From Mantis religiosa (Eukaryota > Arthropoda > Insecta > Mantodea > Mantidae), in contig CM060950.1 in NCBI GenBank assembly GCA_030765055.1, positions 461,818,191 through 461,882,190 of the forward strand: 64,000 nucleotides of DNA, written 5' to 3'. The notes under the pieces are model-generated. The model saw only the letters and a list, made by a program, of their open reading frames with translations, made no database searches and had not been told where the DNA came from. This document shows, piece after piece, positions 45,820-57,372 of this stretch. Position numbers and translations under genes: made by a program. How positions within the stretch are numbered: the stretch's first letter is position 1; each line of letters opens with the position of its first letter.

Positions 45820-46241
45820 TACGGGCTGCTTAAAAAAGACAATTTATGTCGTTTGAAACCACTTTCTAGTGTTTCCTCGCCATGGTATTGGAGTATGCAG
45901 TCACCACGATTTAGTAGATCTTTCTGCGCTGCGGTCATGTGTTTGAATCTCTCCGGGAGGAAGACTTGGAAATCTGATGTTTCGACGACGACCCGTTCAC
46001 CATATCTGGTCTTCACGGTTTTGACGGATCGAATGATGTGTTGAACGGACTGATCTAATTCACGTAGTTTCTTTGTGGGAAGATGTGTTCCACCTTCAGC
46101 TAGTTGATTTAGCTGTAGCATCTCATGATCTGAAACATACATATAAGCACACACGAATCAGTATTACTTCAACATTCTTCGTACACAGAGATAAAAATGA
46201 ATTACAGTATACAACTTTTCCATCTTACCTGTAGGATCCAT
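45819..46241 (-). CDS. small spliced Polinton protein, possibly nucleic-acid binding
   Basis: Exon 1 is 46,241-46,229 (13 nt, ATG first). A 99-bp intron runs from GTAAGATG (46,228) to TATGTTTCAG (46,130). Exon 2 runs 46,129-45,819. The product is about 107 residues with a central R-Y-G-E-R-V-V-V-E-T and V-F-L-P-E-R-F, then L-N-R-G-D-C-I-L-Q-Y. This looks beta-rich, OB-fold-like in pattern only. A frame without splicing would start at 46,154. Its TAA overlaps the polB ATG as TAATG (45,821-45,817), so reinitiation or alternative splicing could link both. Confidence 0.65.
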
Positions 46242-47334
46242 ATTTCCAGAGAATCGACTGCCTCCTCACACATCCGTACTGCGGTATTTATTAACAGTTG
46301 CTCCGCCCCCCTCCGTCCGGGAGAGGTGTTACTGTCTACATATTACGCTATATGTTTAAAGTAGTTGTGACTACGTTATAAGTTCGAAGGTATTACTAGT
46401 AACTTTATTATCATAGTTTAAACTTTATATAGGTTCATCATTTTTTACACCCCCTCCAACCGTATCTCTCCTTCCCAAACACCATGTTGCGTGCGCACAC
46501 TAACTGTGATTCGTTCCCTACATCTTGGAGGGGAGGGGTGATATAGTTACACATTTCTTTACACACATACATACTTGTACAAAATATATTTTTCTGAACA
46601 TTTGATTTTTTTTTTTACATTTGGTATACTAACACATTCATAGTATTGTTTCATCATTCATACAAATATATAGATTCATTCGTTTAATTTTAAAATATAT
46701 TCTTTTTTTCCTAACGTTATTTGACAAAATTAGACTTCGCTACAGCAATAAGAATGTTTTGAACACCCCTGTCACCAGTCTGGAGAGATTAACTCTTTTT
46801 TTTTCTCTGACCTACATACCAAGGGGGATGTAGTTCAGTGGAGTATTCGTAATACTGAGGGGAGATTTTCTAGACAATTTTTTTATATGGAGGGTGATAT
46901 CTTGCCATGGATAGTTAGGATATCTACACTATAGATCCCTACTTGCGTATATATATTATCGTATTGATTGATCAGTTTTGTATTACTCATATATATTTAA
47001 GATGAGATACTTTTCTCTCGTTATCTTAATCATTTTTAAATAGATGGTAAGTGCTTTTATTTTATTTTCGATGTTATGTTCCACTTTTATCATGCTTAGA
47101 GGGAATATTCTTTTTAGGTTATCGTGCTTAGAGGGTGCGTTCCTTTATCATGAATACCCTTTCAAACAGATTTACATTTGCATTCTTATACTTTTCTCTC
47201 AATATTTTTTATCATTCTTAAAGAGATGGCTAGTGCTTTTATTTTATATACACTTGCTATGTACCACTTTTATCATGCTTAGAGCGGACATTTCTTTGTC
47301 ATGCGACCCTCTCACATAGATTTACATATCCATT
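46242..47334. other. non-coding right arm of the Polinton
   Basis: No gene seen. It holds the presumed promoter of the small gene/polB unit (46,242 onward, no clear TATA). Near the TIR a ~190-bp imperfect direct repeat occurs: GTGCTTTTATTTTAT ... CACTTTTATCATGCTTAGAG at about 47,050 and 47,235. A short frame (47,044-47,319) falls in this repeat and is unlikely to be coding. Confidence 0.5.
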
Positions 47335-47941
47335 CTTATACTTCATTGTTGAACAGATTTTATATTTTCTCGTACCTCGATGTGGGAATGGAATTTAACC
47401 TTTTCTTAACCTTTACATCGCTCTTGGATACAATAGCTCAAGGAGAGATTCTGCATAGGGAACACCCCTTACCAGAATGTCTTATTACATTTATTTTCAT
47501 AAATCTCTCCCAGTAAACATACCTAATCTTTCTCTCGATATTCTTTTATCTAAAGAATAACGATACTGCATCATATATCATACACTAAACGTAATAAATA
47601 TCAAACCCTACACTCGATATTCATACATGAGAGTTTAAGCACAGACATCGAAGCACTGAACGTAATAGATATCAAACCCTAGACTCGATACTCATACATG
47701 AGTGTTCAAGCACAGACGTCGAAGAATTACTATCAATACATTTAATTCAAACATCCCCGGAACCCCCGTTACCCACCCCACCCCATCACAATATCGAACC
47801 CTAGACTCGATATTCATACATGAGAGTTCAAGCACACACACACACACACACACACACATCGAAAAGAATACATGAGAGTTCAAGCACACACACATCGAAA
47901 AGAATTCACATTTAATTCAAACATCCCCGGAACCCCCGTTA

Positions 47942-47979
<38 letters not shown>

Positions 47980-48183
47980 ATCATCATCATCATCCCAACC
48001 CTCAAAAACATCTCACTGCACAGGGGAGAACGGCACTACGCCAACACTCCCCTTCTTTTAAACCTCGATTTTCGTATAGGAGAGTTCTAAATCAATGAGC
48101 ATTCTACATCACTCATATATTAACACAGAGGAGAGTTCAGCATCTTATCTACACTGTGCTGATTCTCCCAAATCTATACTACT
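47335..48183 (-). repeat. right terminal inverted repeat of the Polinton
   Basis: Inverted partner of 31,682-32,583. It ends ATCTATACTACT followed by the target duplication CACGAC (48,184-48,189). The (CA)n tracts (47,832-47,859 and 47,941-47,977) are shorter than in the left copy; other differences are few. The internal unit with CTCGATATTCATACATGAG also recurs here. Confidence 0.93.
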
Positions 48184-48384
48184 CACGACTATATTTTATA
48201 AGGAAAAATGTCATGTTATCTTTTCTTCTTTGTTTGAATATCCTATAGAAGGTATGTGAAGTGATAACTTACGAAAAACTCACACAATTTAAAACAGGCT
48301 TTATAACAAACGAGGTTCTTCTGTGTTCAATGATTTAGGAGATATTCTTTCTTAGCAAAGATAAAATACTTCAGTTTTCAAAAC

Positions 48385-48763
48385 CAACTGCAATGAGGAT
48401 CACATCCACCAAACAAATGAAGCAGTTCGGGCATACCTCTCCCGGCCACATGACCCATCACAACCTCCACCTACAAACCTCACTGAGCTGCAGCAATGCC
48501 TATCCTCCGTAAAATCCTATAAGGCCGCAGGCTATGACATTATTCCCTATGCTTCACTACAGCAACTACCAAACTGGTGGAATAAAGCCCTAGTCAACCT
48601 CTTCAATGATCTGCTCCGGCTATCGTGCTTCCCGACCATCTGGAAGCACGCCAAGGTAATCACCCTCCCGAAGGAAGGCAAGGATTCCTCCACTCCAGAA
48701 GGTTATCGTCCCATTAGCTTGCTCCCCAGTTTGAGCAATATCTTCGAGAAGCTTAGAATTTGA
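48385..48763 (+). pseudogene. LINE RT, 5' piece (rearranged copy)
   Basis: An open frame without ATG encodes Y-K-A-A-G-Y-D-I-I-P, then L-P-K-E-G-K-D and G-Y-R-P-I-S-L-L-P-S-L-S, the start of a Jockey-type RT. It stops at the junction with an inverted LINE piece (48,764-48,860). The interval 48,190-48,384 shows nothing recognised. Confidence 0.75.
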
Positions 48764-48860
48764 TGGACCCTGGAATGTTTACGCCTGAAACTAAACTGCT
48801 CGGGCCGTAGTATTTGGAGTGTCTCCAATGATTGATTAAGGCGAGATTGGATGACGCTAA
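48764..48860 (-). repeat. inverted LINE piece, complement of 49,107-49,203
   Basis: The segment is the reverse complement of the adjoining LINE part (TGGACC..GGAATGTTTACG here, its complement ending at 49,203). An unrelated ~200-bp stretch (48,861-49,060) lies between them. It indicates a foldback or twin-priming-like rearrangement within the LINE copy. Confidence 0.8.
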
Positions 48861-49060
48861 GAAGGTCCTAAATGCTTATACTGAAGCTTCGATGGTAGAT
48901 AAATTGTACGGCCTTACACACACAGTCACAAATTAAAGCCACTCTTGTAGACGTCTATTGCGTCTGTAAAATAATTATGTATTTACAGGTATAAAATATA
49001 TACCGCTATAGAACATACTGCACACTTATCTACAATTATGAAGGAACTTTATAAAATTCA

Positions 49061-50209
49061 GGTTATCATCCCATTAGCTTGCTCCCCAGTTTGAGCAAGA
49101 TCTTCGAGGTCATCCAATCTCGCCTTAATCAATCATTGGAGGCACTCCAAATACTACGGCCCGTGCAGTTTGGTTTCAGGCGTAAACATTCCACGGTCCA
49201 TCAACTACTACGTTTAGTGGATCACATTATCACTGGCTTCAACAACCGCCACTCTGTCGTAGCCCTGCTTCTTAAACTAACTCGTGGCTTCGATTCTGTC
49301 TGGCATGCAGGCCTCCTTCTCCGTCTTATTCAGTACAACATTCCTTTTTACCTCATTCATCTAATCAATACTTACCTTCACAACAGAACCTTCAGTGTCA
49401 ACATTGAGGAAATCACCTCTAAATGCCATCTTATCAATGCCGGTGTGCTCCAAGGCAGTGTTCTCGGGCCTGCTCTTTTTCTCTTCTATATTAATACCCT
49501 GCCACCCTACGTAAGCTGCGCGCTGCTCCAGTTTGCGAATGACACCGCAATTGGCACCGCCTCCAAACGCCATGAACTTGCTGTGCGAAGACTGCAAAAT
49601 TACGCGGACCAATTAACAACCTGGTTCAACACCTGGCGACTAAGTGTTAATCCCACTAAGTCTCTAGCCATCACCTTCACCAGACGGAGGGAAGACGATG
49701 TCCCAGAACTTCGCATGCCGGTGGCTCTGTTCAGTGGACAAACCAGGCCAAGTATCTCGGTGTCACCCTAGACAGCAAACTTACCTGGAAACCGTACATA
49801 GAAAAATTGTACAGCAAGATCTCCCGTAGGATGGCTCTACTCTATCACCTCTGTCATCGTAATTCCTGCGTGTACGTTCCCAACAAACTATTGCTCTATA
49901 AGCAAGTCCTCCGTCCTGCTATTACGTATGTATGCCAGGTATGGGGCATTGCTGCTCATACTCACCTCAAAAGACTTGAAGTACTCCAAAGTCGCTTCCT
50001 CAGAATATCAGTTAATGCTGGCTGGTACATTTCCAATTCCAATATTCATCGTGACACATCCATCCCCACACTATATGACAACATCCTCTCTCTCTCAAAA
50101 ATTCTTTGACGCTCTTCCTCACAGCTTCAAAACTCTCATTCCAGGTCTCGGAGAGTATGACCTAGACCCTGGCGAAAGCTACAAAAGATCCACACTTCTC
50201 GGCAACTAA
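49061..50209 (+). pseudogene. LINE RT, main piece, frameshifted and with altered active site
   Basis: The first 48 bp repeat 48,700-48,750. The frame has F-G-F-R-R-K-H-S-T, then G-F-D-S-V-W-H and L-Q-G-S-V-L-G-P. The catalytic Y/F-A-D-D is F-A-N-D (near 49,535), losing one aspartate. A frame change near 49,730 leads into A-K-Y-L-G-V-T-L-D, and another near 50,100 into the end at 50,209. 3' UTR-like sequence (C-rich, then CTACAAGGCGG) follows to about 50,545. Confidence 0.82.
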
Positions 50210-50545
50210 AACTTAAACATTCTTCCAAACCTTCCAAACCATTCTGTTTCTTTATATCAAACTAAACCTACATCTAAGCTAAATACCAACTCAAACAATC
50301 CCACAGCTTAACCACTATCTCTTTCTTATTTCCACTCTTCTACCAGCAAAGGACTTAGTCCTGGCATGGTAACGTCAGGAGAGCACCGCCTACAAGGCGG
50401 CTCAACTTTCCAGCGACGCGTACACAAGTGGGTACGATTATAGCAGCATTGGAATATCAATATGTCCCATTTTTCATTTTTGGAAATGGGGGAGCGTGAG
50501 TAAGTACACGCTCTCCCGACATATAACTTTCACGTTGCATTGTAG

Positions 50546-51919
50546 TAATTCAACTTGTCACCTAATAACCAGAGAAACATAGCCATTCTATGCGGTTGAT
50601 GGACGTTTTTCCTGTTAAGCTATTTGTCGTCTGATAGAGAGTGGCTGAGATAACCATGCAACATTTTAAAAACACTATTAAAAGCTTTACTTCTTCTTCA
50701 TCATGGCTTAGGATATTAGCTCGTTCCGGCTCCAAAGACTTGCTCCCTCCATATTTTCCTCCGTCTTCTTAGATTTCTTCGTGCTTGCGGTTGGTAATTG
50801 TATACTATTTTAGAAATTATATTTCCTCCCATTCTATGTGGATAGTGCTTCCGTTTCGTTCCGTATTGTATTATTGTTTTATTTAACTATGCTCTTTTTA
50901 ACTGTCCCATTTCATCATTTTGCTTTTGTCCAGTCTTGTATATCCAGCTATGCTTCTAAGGGACTTCATTTCTTCTTTTATGCAATGCCGTTATTGTCCA
51001 TGTTTCTCAACCGTAAATCACAATTGGGACCACCATTGCTTTCTACAATTTCATTGTTGAATCTTTTCTTGCTTTATGCTTTAGGGTGCGTTTTATTGTA
51101 CCTGGTATGTGGTTAAATTTATTTAATTTGTTACCTATGTCTGTTTCTGATATGTATGATACTTCACACTTCAGGAAAATACATTTTGACACTTGTTCAA
51201 TAGTTCTATTTTCTAGAACTATTTTACTTTACTTGCGTATGTTATATAAAGTTTTACATACGCATTTTATTAAACGAGGATCTGAAGCTGGCTATTGTCG
51301 TTGTGCAACCGTTGTTTTGGTTTTGGCTCCAAAAGTTGTAAAATTGTTAAATACGTTTAATGATTTAAGAACCAATATGGACAGGTTACAATTAATAAGA
51401 ATAGTTATTGTTAAAATTACGTAGGTCATGAGATGACGCAACTTATAAGTGATAGGATGTGAATGTTTTACCATTGGTAGTTTTAAAAATGAAATTATAT
51501 AATGTGTCACGTGGACCAGTAGATATCAATTTTGATGGGTAGTGATGGAAACGAGAGTAGCAAAATCAGTAATTTTAGTAGAAGAGTTAGGAAAGACAGC
51601 GTCTTTTGAAGGAAGGACGTTAGGGTGAACAGACGTAAATTCAGCACGGCGACAAAACCTTGTAAAAGAGTTAATATCCGTCTTCTTTTAATTATAATCC
51701 AGGTATACAATACTTTCGCAAAGTCTTATACGAAAAATTGTATAAATAATACAATTTAATTAAAAATCTTGATATTTTTAAAGTTAAAAGCATTTATTGG
51801 TATCTAAGTTTATTCAGAAAATTTATCCTTTCACTCGCGACCACGTCTGAAAACTAGTAGTACTCATAGCTTAGACTGAAACACATCCGGAGATATTTAA
51901 GACTTCTCGATACATCGGA
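50546..51919. other. non-coding interval with unrecognised short frames
   Basis: Two overlapping frames (50,838-51,116 and 51,086-51,424) encode hydrophobic peptides without a family I recognise. No repeat ends seen. Confidence 0.35.
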
Positions 51920-52125
51920 GTGCCATATAGGACCAAGACGAGTTTCCAAGTTGCGGCTCCGTCATCGGCTTCCCGGGGGGGGGGGGTGGGCGGCTGAATA
52001 CAACGTGCAACACCAGCCACAACGTGGGACATCAGGAGAGATTAATCCCGTTCCACATGATCGCCATAACGCAGGGCTTCGGGAGCACCTTCTTCCCATC
52101 AGCACAATAATTCCCGCTGCAGTTG
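51920..52125 (-). repeat. interspersed repeat, copy C (diverged)
   Basis: The left part (GCCATATAGGACCAAGACG) resembles copy B at 14,768 (GCCCATATAGGGCCAGGACG). A G-run (51,967-51,976) interrupts it and the remainder is diverged. It ends just before the minus-strand solo LTR. Confidence 0.45.
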
Positions 52126-52132
52126 TCCATAC

Positions 52133-52619
52133 TGTAACTTTGTGGGTTCGTAGAATTAAAAGGCCGAGTTGCAGAAATTAAAAATCTCCTTTATTTCCGT
52201 AGCAATAAACTGTCCACTTCTCACGTAACAACATTACATCAATCTTCCAAGGTCGAGGACAATAACAAACACTTGCAGCTGATTACATTAGCTCTCGTTA
52301 CTACAATACTGACTGTTACACAACAACTGCTTCACAACTACAACTGTCCTGCTAGCGTGTCACAATCCCTTTTATATCTCCATTCATGATTACCAGACTG
52401 TTCTGTCAATCACTGGAAGTTTCTGGAAAACAAAGACATCTAGTTACATAATTCGAACTTTCTATCACCTTCCAGAAACGTAGCTTAATCTACCCGGCGA
52501 GGCCTTTGCCTCAGTTATCTTGCCTGCCGGCACTATCTGTTTACACACGTTCGTTATCTACGTGAAACCTATCCATCTATTGTGTGCCAACCATTCTTAT
52601 CGCGATCGGGTTCGCAACA
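52133..52619 (-). mobile_element. solo LTR, minus strand, TSD ATAC
   Basis: Read on the minus strand it begins TGTTGCGAACCC and ends CGAACCCACAAAGTTACA. ATAC flanks both sides (52,129-52,132 and 52,620-52,623). It has TATAAAAGG near 52,370 and an AATAAA-type signal near 52,195. The 3' third matches the other three LTRs, but the 5' start differs (TGTTGCG versus TGTCACC), so it is a sister subfamily. Confidence 0.88.
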
Positions 52620-52623
52620 ATAC

Positions 52624-53985
52624 ATATTTGGCACCAGTCTAGGAAACTATTCATCACATATTCTACATAAATAACTATGTAGTGCAGAGAGATTCTCTTA
52701 GTTGTTACATTTATAGTAGACACCCTTATACATTCACACTTTATTCTGCTTTCACAACTTAGTAAAGACAGGGAATAATCATGTAAAATCTTAATTCCAG
52801 CCATCTGGCTGATAGTCGAACCTGGACCTCTGGTCAGAACCATATGCAATTAAACGGACGTGTCACTCGCATTAGAGTTTCAGAAATATATATTGTTTGT
52901 GGAGATCACTGAGATGTTTACACACGCCATCTGCTATAGATATTCTTTTTGTGCCTGTGATTTATTATTTGTTTTAGTAAGTCTGATATAAGTTTATCTG
53001 AACATTAATGAGAGTATATGGTATATAACCTTTATTTGTATAATTTAGGGAACGGGGATAATTGGCTTATGTGAATTTTGTTGTACGTGGTTTCCATTCT
53101 CTTTGTGTACACCCCATGTCCAAAAACACAGGTCAAACAAAGGACTATTATACTGTCTATTTGAAAAACACGATTTCCGTGGTGAGAGATAAAAGAAAGA
53201 AGAGTTAATGTAGAGAACGTTAATGTCCTAAATGTAGCATATCCTGTTAAATTAAAACATTACAAGACAAGGCTACACTGAAAATTCCAGCTACTATAAT
53301 AATAAACCTATCATTATGAAAATTTAGTCACATACTTCTTGGAGTAGCATTTCAAACTTGCATGAAAATTTTCATTTTCTTACACCAAATAGTTCAATAA
53401 TTATTAATTATGTTTTGTGAAAATATTGTACAAATTACTGGATACATAAAATGTTCTACGCATGAAAACTTTGAGCCTTTAAGTTGAATTTTTGTTTCTG
53501 GTCTAGTACAGAGCAATTTTGAAAGACCCACATTCTTATTCTTTGGAATATTCTTGTAACATTTGGTCTAAAATATTTTCCATGTGTTACCTCACAAAAT
53601 TTTAAATATATTAACTTGTTATTCCTTAACAATTTATAATTTTCAAACATTAGCACTAAATAAAGAAAAAGGAACATATTATGGACTTATCATTCATTGC
53701 AGGCTGGCAGGCTGTTTGGAACAGTCCGAAGGGTATACCTGCTCTGGGAAGAGCTTTAGCACGTAGTGTCGGGATGTGGATGTTGTAGGATGACGGGTGA
53801 AAATTAAGTGGGTGTAGAGAAGGGAGGTAGCTTGTTGCTCCTCGAGGAATGATGAACCGGGTGCTACAGACAGCGTGCACCGCTGGTGGATTAGTTAATA
53901 AACTTGAAAGATGATAAGTAGACTTTTGAGTTTTCCAGATTAAATATTGGATTGCTGTAATTTAGTTTAGGCAGGAATGGGGATC
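52624..53985. other. non-coding interval
   Basis: AT-rich, nothing recognised; the short frames near 53,456-53,880 carry no identifiable domain. Confidence 0.4.
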
Positions 53986-53991
53986 ATGTGG

Positions 53992-55227
53992 TTACCGGTA
54001 ATGACCGCAACACATGCGGGGTAACCGGTATCGCTTTATGCGACGCTCACGAGGTACGAAGTCCCCAAGGGTTCTGACTAGGGTGCTCTGATGGTGAGGC
54101 GAACTGTCGAAAAATTTGGTGGCCCGGCGCCTAATTTCATCCTTGACATAGCGGAGGGATGAAGCCTCGTGAAGTAGTTTCACTGGGAACCTTGTGCATA
54201 CAGAATAAATAATCCGAAGACCTTTATTCTGTGCACGTTGGAGCAGTACCAGGTTTGAGCCTGCGGCCATACCCCAGACTTCGCACGCAGAGAGCATGAC
54301 AGGGAGGACCAGAGCCATAAAGAGGCGCAACTTTAGGGAAACAGACATCGCAGACCTGAGCACAGGGTATAGTGACGCCACGGCACCACACGACCAATGC
54401 GCTTGCTCCCGAATGTGTTCCCGAAAAGTTAGGCCCTTGTCCAGCTTGACTCCCAAGTATTTGATTGAATTCTCCCAACTAATCCCTTGCCCAAAGTAGG
54501 TGAATATGGGGAAGTTGGCGGGAAAGCGGCGCTTAGTGAACAGTATCGCTTGGCTTTTCTCCGTGTTAATGGACAATCGCCAAAGCGTGCACCAATCCTG
54601 GAGGAGGTTTAAATATCGTTGAATGCGGTTGAAGGTTCTGCGTGGGTGTCTGTTTGTGGAAAATAGCAGCACGTAGTCAGCATATAGCGCTATGCTGACG
54701 TGCTGTTCAGTGGGAAGGTCAGCTACGTAGACGCTATACAGCGTCGGGGATAACACAGAACCTTCGGGGACTCCGCCGAGGATAGACGTTCGTGTAGATG
54801 TTTTTCCGCCACTGTGACTGTGAAGAATCTGTGTTTTAGGAAAGAATGTAGAAGATGTATGACGTGAGTGGGTAGCTCCAGTTGAATAAATTTGTGTAGC
54901 AGACCCGCATGCCAGGTCGTAGAGAAGCTCTTTTCCACGTTCAGAGAAACCGCTGAGGTAAATGCCTACTTTATAGGGAACAGAAAGGAGGCTGATGGAG
55001 CGGTAGTTGGCAGGATCAACCGGGTCTTTCCCTGGCTTCAAAATGCATATCAGCCGAGCCTCCTTCCAGCTACCCGGAAAGTGGCACAGACCGAGACACA
55101 TATTGAAGACTCTTGTGAGAAATAACACGGCCCTGAAGGGAAGGTGACGGAGCATGATTGGCGTTATACCATCAGGTCCCGCCACCTTTTTTGGGTTGAG
55201 AACTCCGGAGTACGCCCTGGAGCTCAC
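53992..55227 (-). pseudogene. LINE reverse transcriptase with internal frame errors
   Basis: The 411-codon frame has G-P-D-G-I-T-P, then I-L-K-P-G-K-D and Y-R-S-I-S-L-L-S. Then comes a stretch read in the wrong frame, since a true RT piece (T-W-H-A-G-L-L-H-K-F) lies at 54,723-54,938 in another frame. The segment between motif 1 and W-H-A-G seems partly deleted. The active site reads Y-A-D-Y, not Y-A-D-D. I-K-Y-L-G-V-K-L-D and the C-terminal part follow. Confidence 0.82.
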
Positions 55228-55304
55228 TAGATCTTATAACGGGGAGTCTGTCCGCCTCGGTCAGGGGTCGCCGAAGGTATCAACGAACCTCCTGCCTAAC
55301 GCGA

Positions 55305-56537
55305 TCAGAGAAGGCAGTCCTGGGGGGCTTCTCTAGGCCTCACGGACCTCTCAAGGTAGTCGGCGAACACTGTAGCTTTGGCCTGTGATTCGTAGGTTGG
55401 GCCTTTGGTGCCCTGGAGTGCGGAGTTTATTGACCCTTGGAGGTTACCAAGACTTTTAATGACCCTGCACACGTCTCCGTCCTCCAGGTTCATACGAGAT
55501 ATCGTCTCCTCCCACGCGTGCACTCTGTGCTCATGCAGGTGGGCACGAACCTCTCGGCACAAGCACCGATGAAGCTCTCGATTATGAGGCGTGCGGTGTC
55601 TCTGGTAGAGCCACCTTGCTGCCCATGAGTGGCTGATAAGAAGTAGGATGTCCAGGGGAAGAACATCGGGATGGAGAGGGGCTGGGGTGAGAACTGAGAG
55701 GTTGCGGACCGTTCGCTTCAAGACAGAAGTGAAGGATGAGACCGCGGCCTCGATGGAGGGCATGTCGGTTATCTTGGGATTGGGGGAATTTAGTCATTCA
55801 GGCAGGCTTTGACGCAATCCCAGTCCACGTCCTGGTTTTGAACCGTGACTTCATGACTGGCAATCCGTGTATTAAGCGCAGAAAGTACTGGGTTGTGATC
55901 AGAATGTAATGAATTAAGCGAAGTAAGTGAGAGATGAAATGGAAAGCGTTTGATGATAGCGAAGTTAATATGAGACGGGCGGACTACGTGGGTAAAGAGT
56001 GGGTTCCCATGGGCCCTCAACTCGAAGGTGAGGGTCCGCATCCACCATGTGGATAATGCCACTGAATCTGTTATCCGCTCGGGGACCATGATGCCAACGC
56101 TGATGTTTAGCATTAAAGTCCCCGGCCATGATGAATTTAGGATGGAAGGAAAGGATGGATTGGTAGTCAATGGCTACGAACTGAGTACGGGGAGGGTGAT
56201 AGGCAGATACTACCAGGACTTCAGAACGGCCAAGATTCACACAGGCTGTCGTGGCTTCAAGAGTCTGGAGTTGTGGTAGCTGGACAGCTCTATGGACCAC
56301 ACTTCTCACCAGGATCGCCGTGCCGCCTCCTCGGCAACCAGCAGGATCCGTTCGGAGACAGTGATATCCCGAGAGATGGAAGGAAATCTGGGGGCGGAGA
56401 TGTGTTTCCGACACCAAGATGAGGTCCAAGACGTTGGATCTTGAGAAATGTAGAAGCTCGTCCGGTTGAACCGCCACTCCAGCCGCGTTGCAGAACGCCA
56501 GCCTGAACGAGGTACTAAACCTAGTTCGTGCTGCCAT
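55305..56537 (-). pseudogene. LINE endonuclease and linker
   Basis: Starting at 56,537 the frame has L-I-L-V-S-E-T-H-L, then G-G-G-T-A-I-L-V-R and A-G-D-F-N-A-K-H, the catalytic blocks of the apurinic-like endonuclease. The frame changes near 55,965-56,170 into the last endonuclease part (L-N-S-L-H-S-D-H-N-P-V), then again into the linker (55,305-55,763, W-E-E-T-I-S-R-M). The endonuclease nicks target DNA in these elements. Confidence 0.82.
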
Positions 56538-57372
56538 TCTGAACCGGCTGGATAAAGGAGGTCAGAAGAGCAAGTCCCTCCATGGCTGTCACCATGCGGG
56601 TTGCGGTTTCAGAGGAGGAGGTGAACCGCACCGACAGTTCGCAGAGTCGCTCACCGTGGGTCTGTAACAGCTGAAACAGCCATGTCAGCAACTCCGACTT
56701 TAATGAGGTGGAGGGAGTAGCATGGGAAGTTTGGGGCGGAGTTGGGTCCTTGGGCTTCGAAGGTGAGGAGCGCCGTGGGGCTGGACTACCTTTGGCCTTC
56801 TCGTCCCTTAGCCGGCGAGCAGGCTTGGGATCACCAGTCCCACTCCCAGCCTCGGAAACTGAGACCGGCCTTCTGGCCACCCCTCGTCCCTCCTCCCTCC
56901 TGGGGGTGGCGCTGGGTGGGGCTGGAGCTGTACGTGTATTTGTGTCCTTGGCTGTGCGTGGATGTGTGTCCTTGGGAGTTTGAGTCTTACCGCGCAAAGT
57001 CGTCGAGCCACTGGTTGGTTTGCGCACCACCTCAGCAAAGGATGGGGTACTATTGGAGCTGGGCACTTATTGCCCTGGTGCTATACAAGAGGTTGCCCTC
57101 TCCGCTATTGGCTCAGGACGGGTGTTCTGGGTTATTGACCCTGGAGCTGGTCTCCTAAAGGCAATAACGCCCTTCCTGGCAGGGCAGTCTCCATAGCACG
57201 CTATGTGCCCCCGTTTGCAGTTGGCGCAGGTCGGAGTTTCCGTGATGACATGGGGGCAGTCCTCTCTGAGGTGGGTGCCACCGCACCTCAAGCAGCGAAG
57301 TTTACGGTGGCAGAAGAGGCTGGAGTGATTAAACCCCAGACATCTATCATTCAACTGTGATGCCTCCAACAT
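56521..57372 (-). pseudogene. LINE ORF1 (gag-like) with zinc knuckles and one stop
   Basis: From the high-coordinate end, the frame has three Cys/His knuckle-like arrays: C-L-G-F-N-H-S-S-L-F-C-H, then C-L-R-C-G-G-T-H-L-R-E-D-C and C-A-N-C-K-R-G-H-I-A-C. These are the nucleic-acid-binding part of Jockey-clade gag proteins. A single TAA (57,067-57,069) splits it. The remaining part is Pro/Thr/Arg-rich and ends in a helical region. Its end overlaps the endonuclease ATG (56,537) by 17 bp in another frame. The N-terminal part is cut off. Confidence 0.8.

Larger units (their letters stand above)
31682..48183. mobile_element. complete Polinton/Maverick (adintovirus-like), 16.5 kb
   Basis: The element runs from AGTAGTATAG to its complement and is flanked on both sides by CACGAC (31,676-31,681 and 48,184-48,189). 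A 6-bp duplication and AG...CT ends are the known Polinton signature. It has ~0.85-0.9-kb terminal inverted repeats. It encodes a chromodomain integrase, family-B polymerase, packaging ATPase, adenain-like protease, penton and major capsid protein. It also has a PLA2/core protein, a fibre-like protein, a DUF8207-like protein and small genes. PolB and the PLA2 gene have breaks, so this copy cannot move alone without help. Confidence 0.97.
53986..57372 (-). mobile_element. Jockey/I-like LINE, 5'-truncated, GC-rich
   Basis: Minus-strand order is gag-like ORF1, endonuclease, linker, RT. Base composition is far more GC-rich than both flanks. The left end (3' side) was not resolved; no clear tail or target duplication was found. 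Several frame changes and an altered RT active site make it inactive. Confidence 0.8.

Noticed and set aside
50838..51424. Host gene coding a membrane protein
   Set aside because: Two short hydrophobic frames overlap in different phases without splice signals or recognisable domains; T-rich sequence alone gives such peptides.
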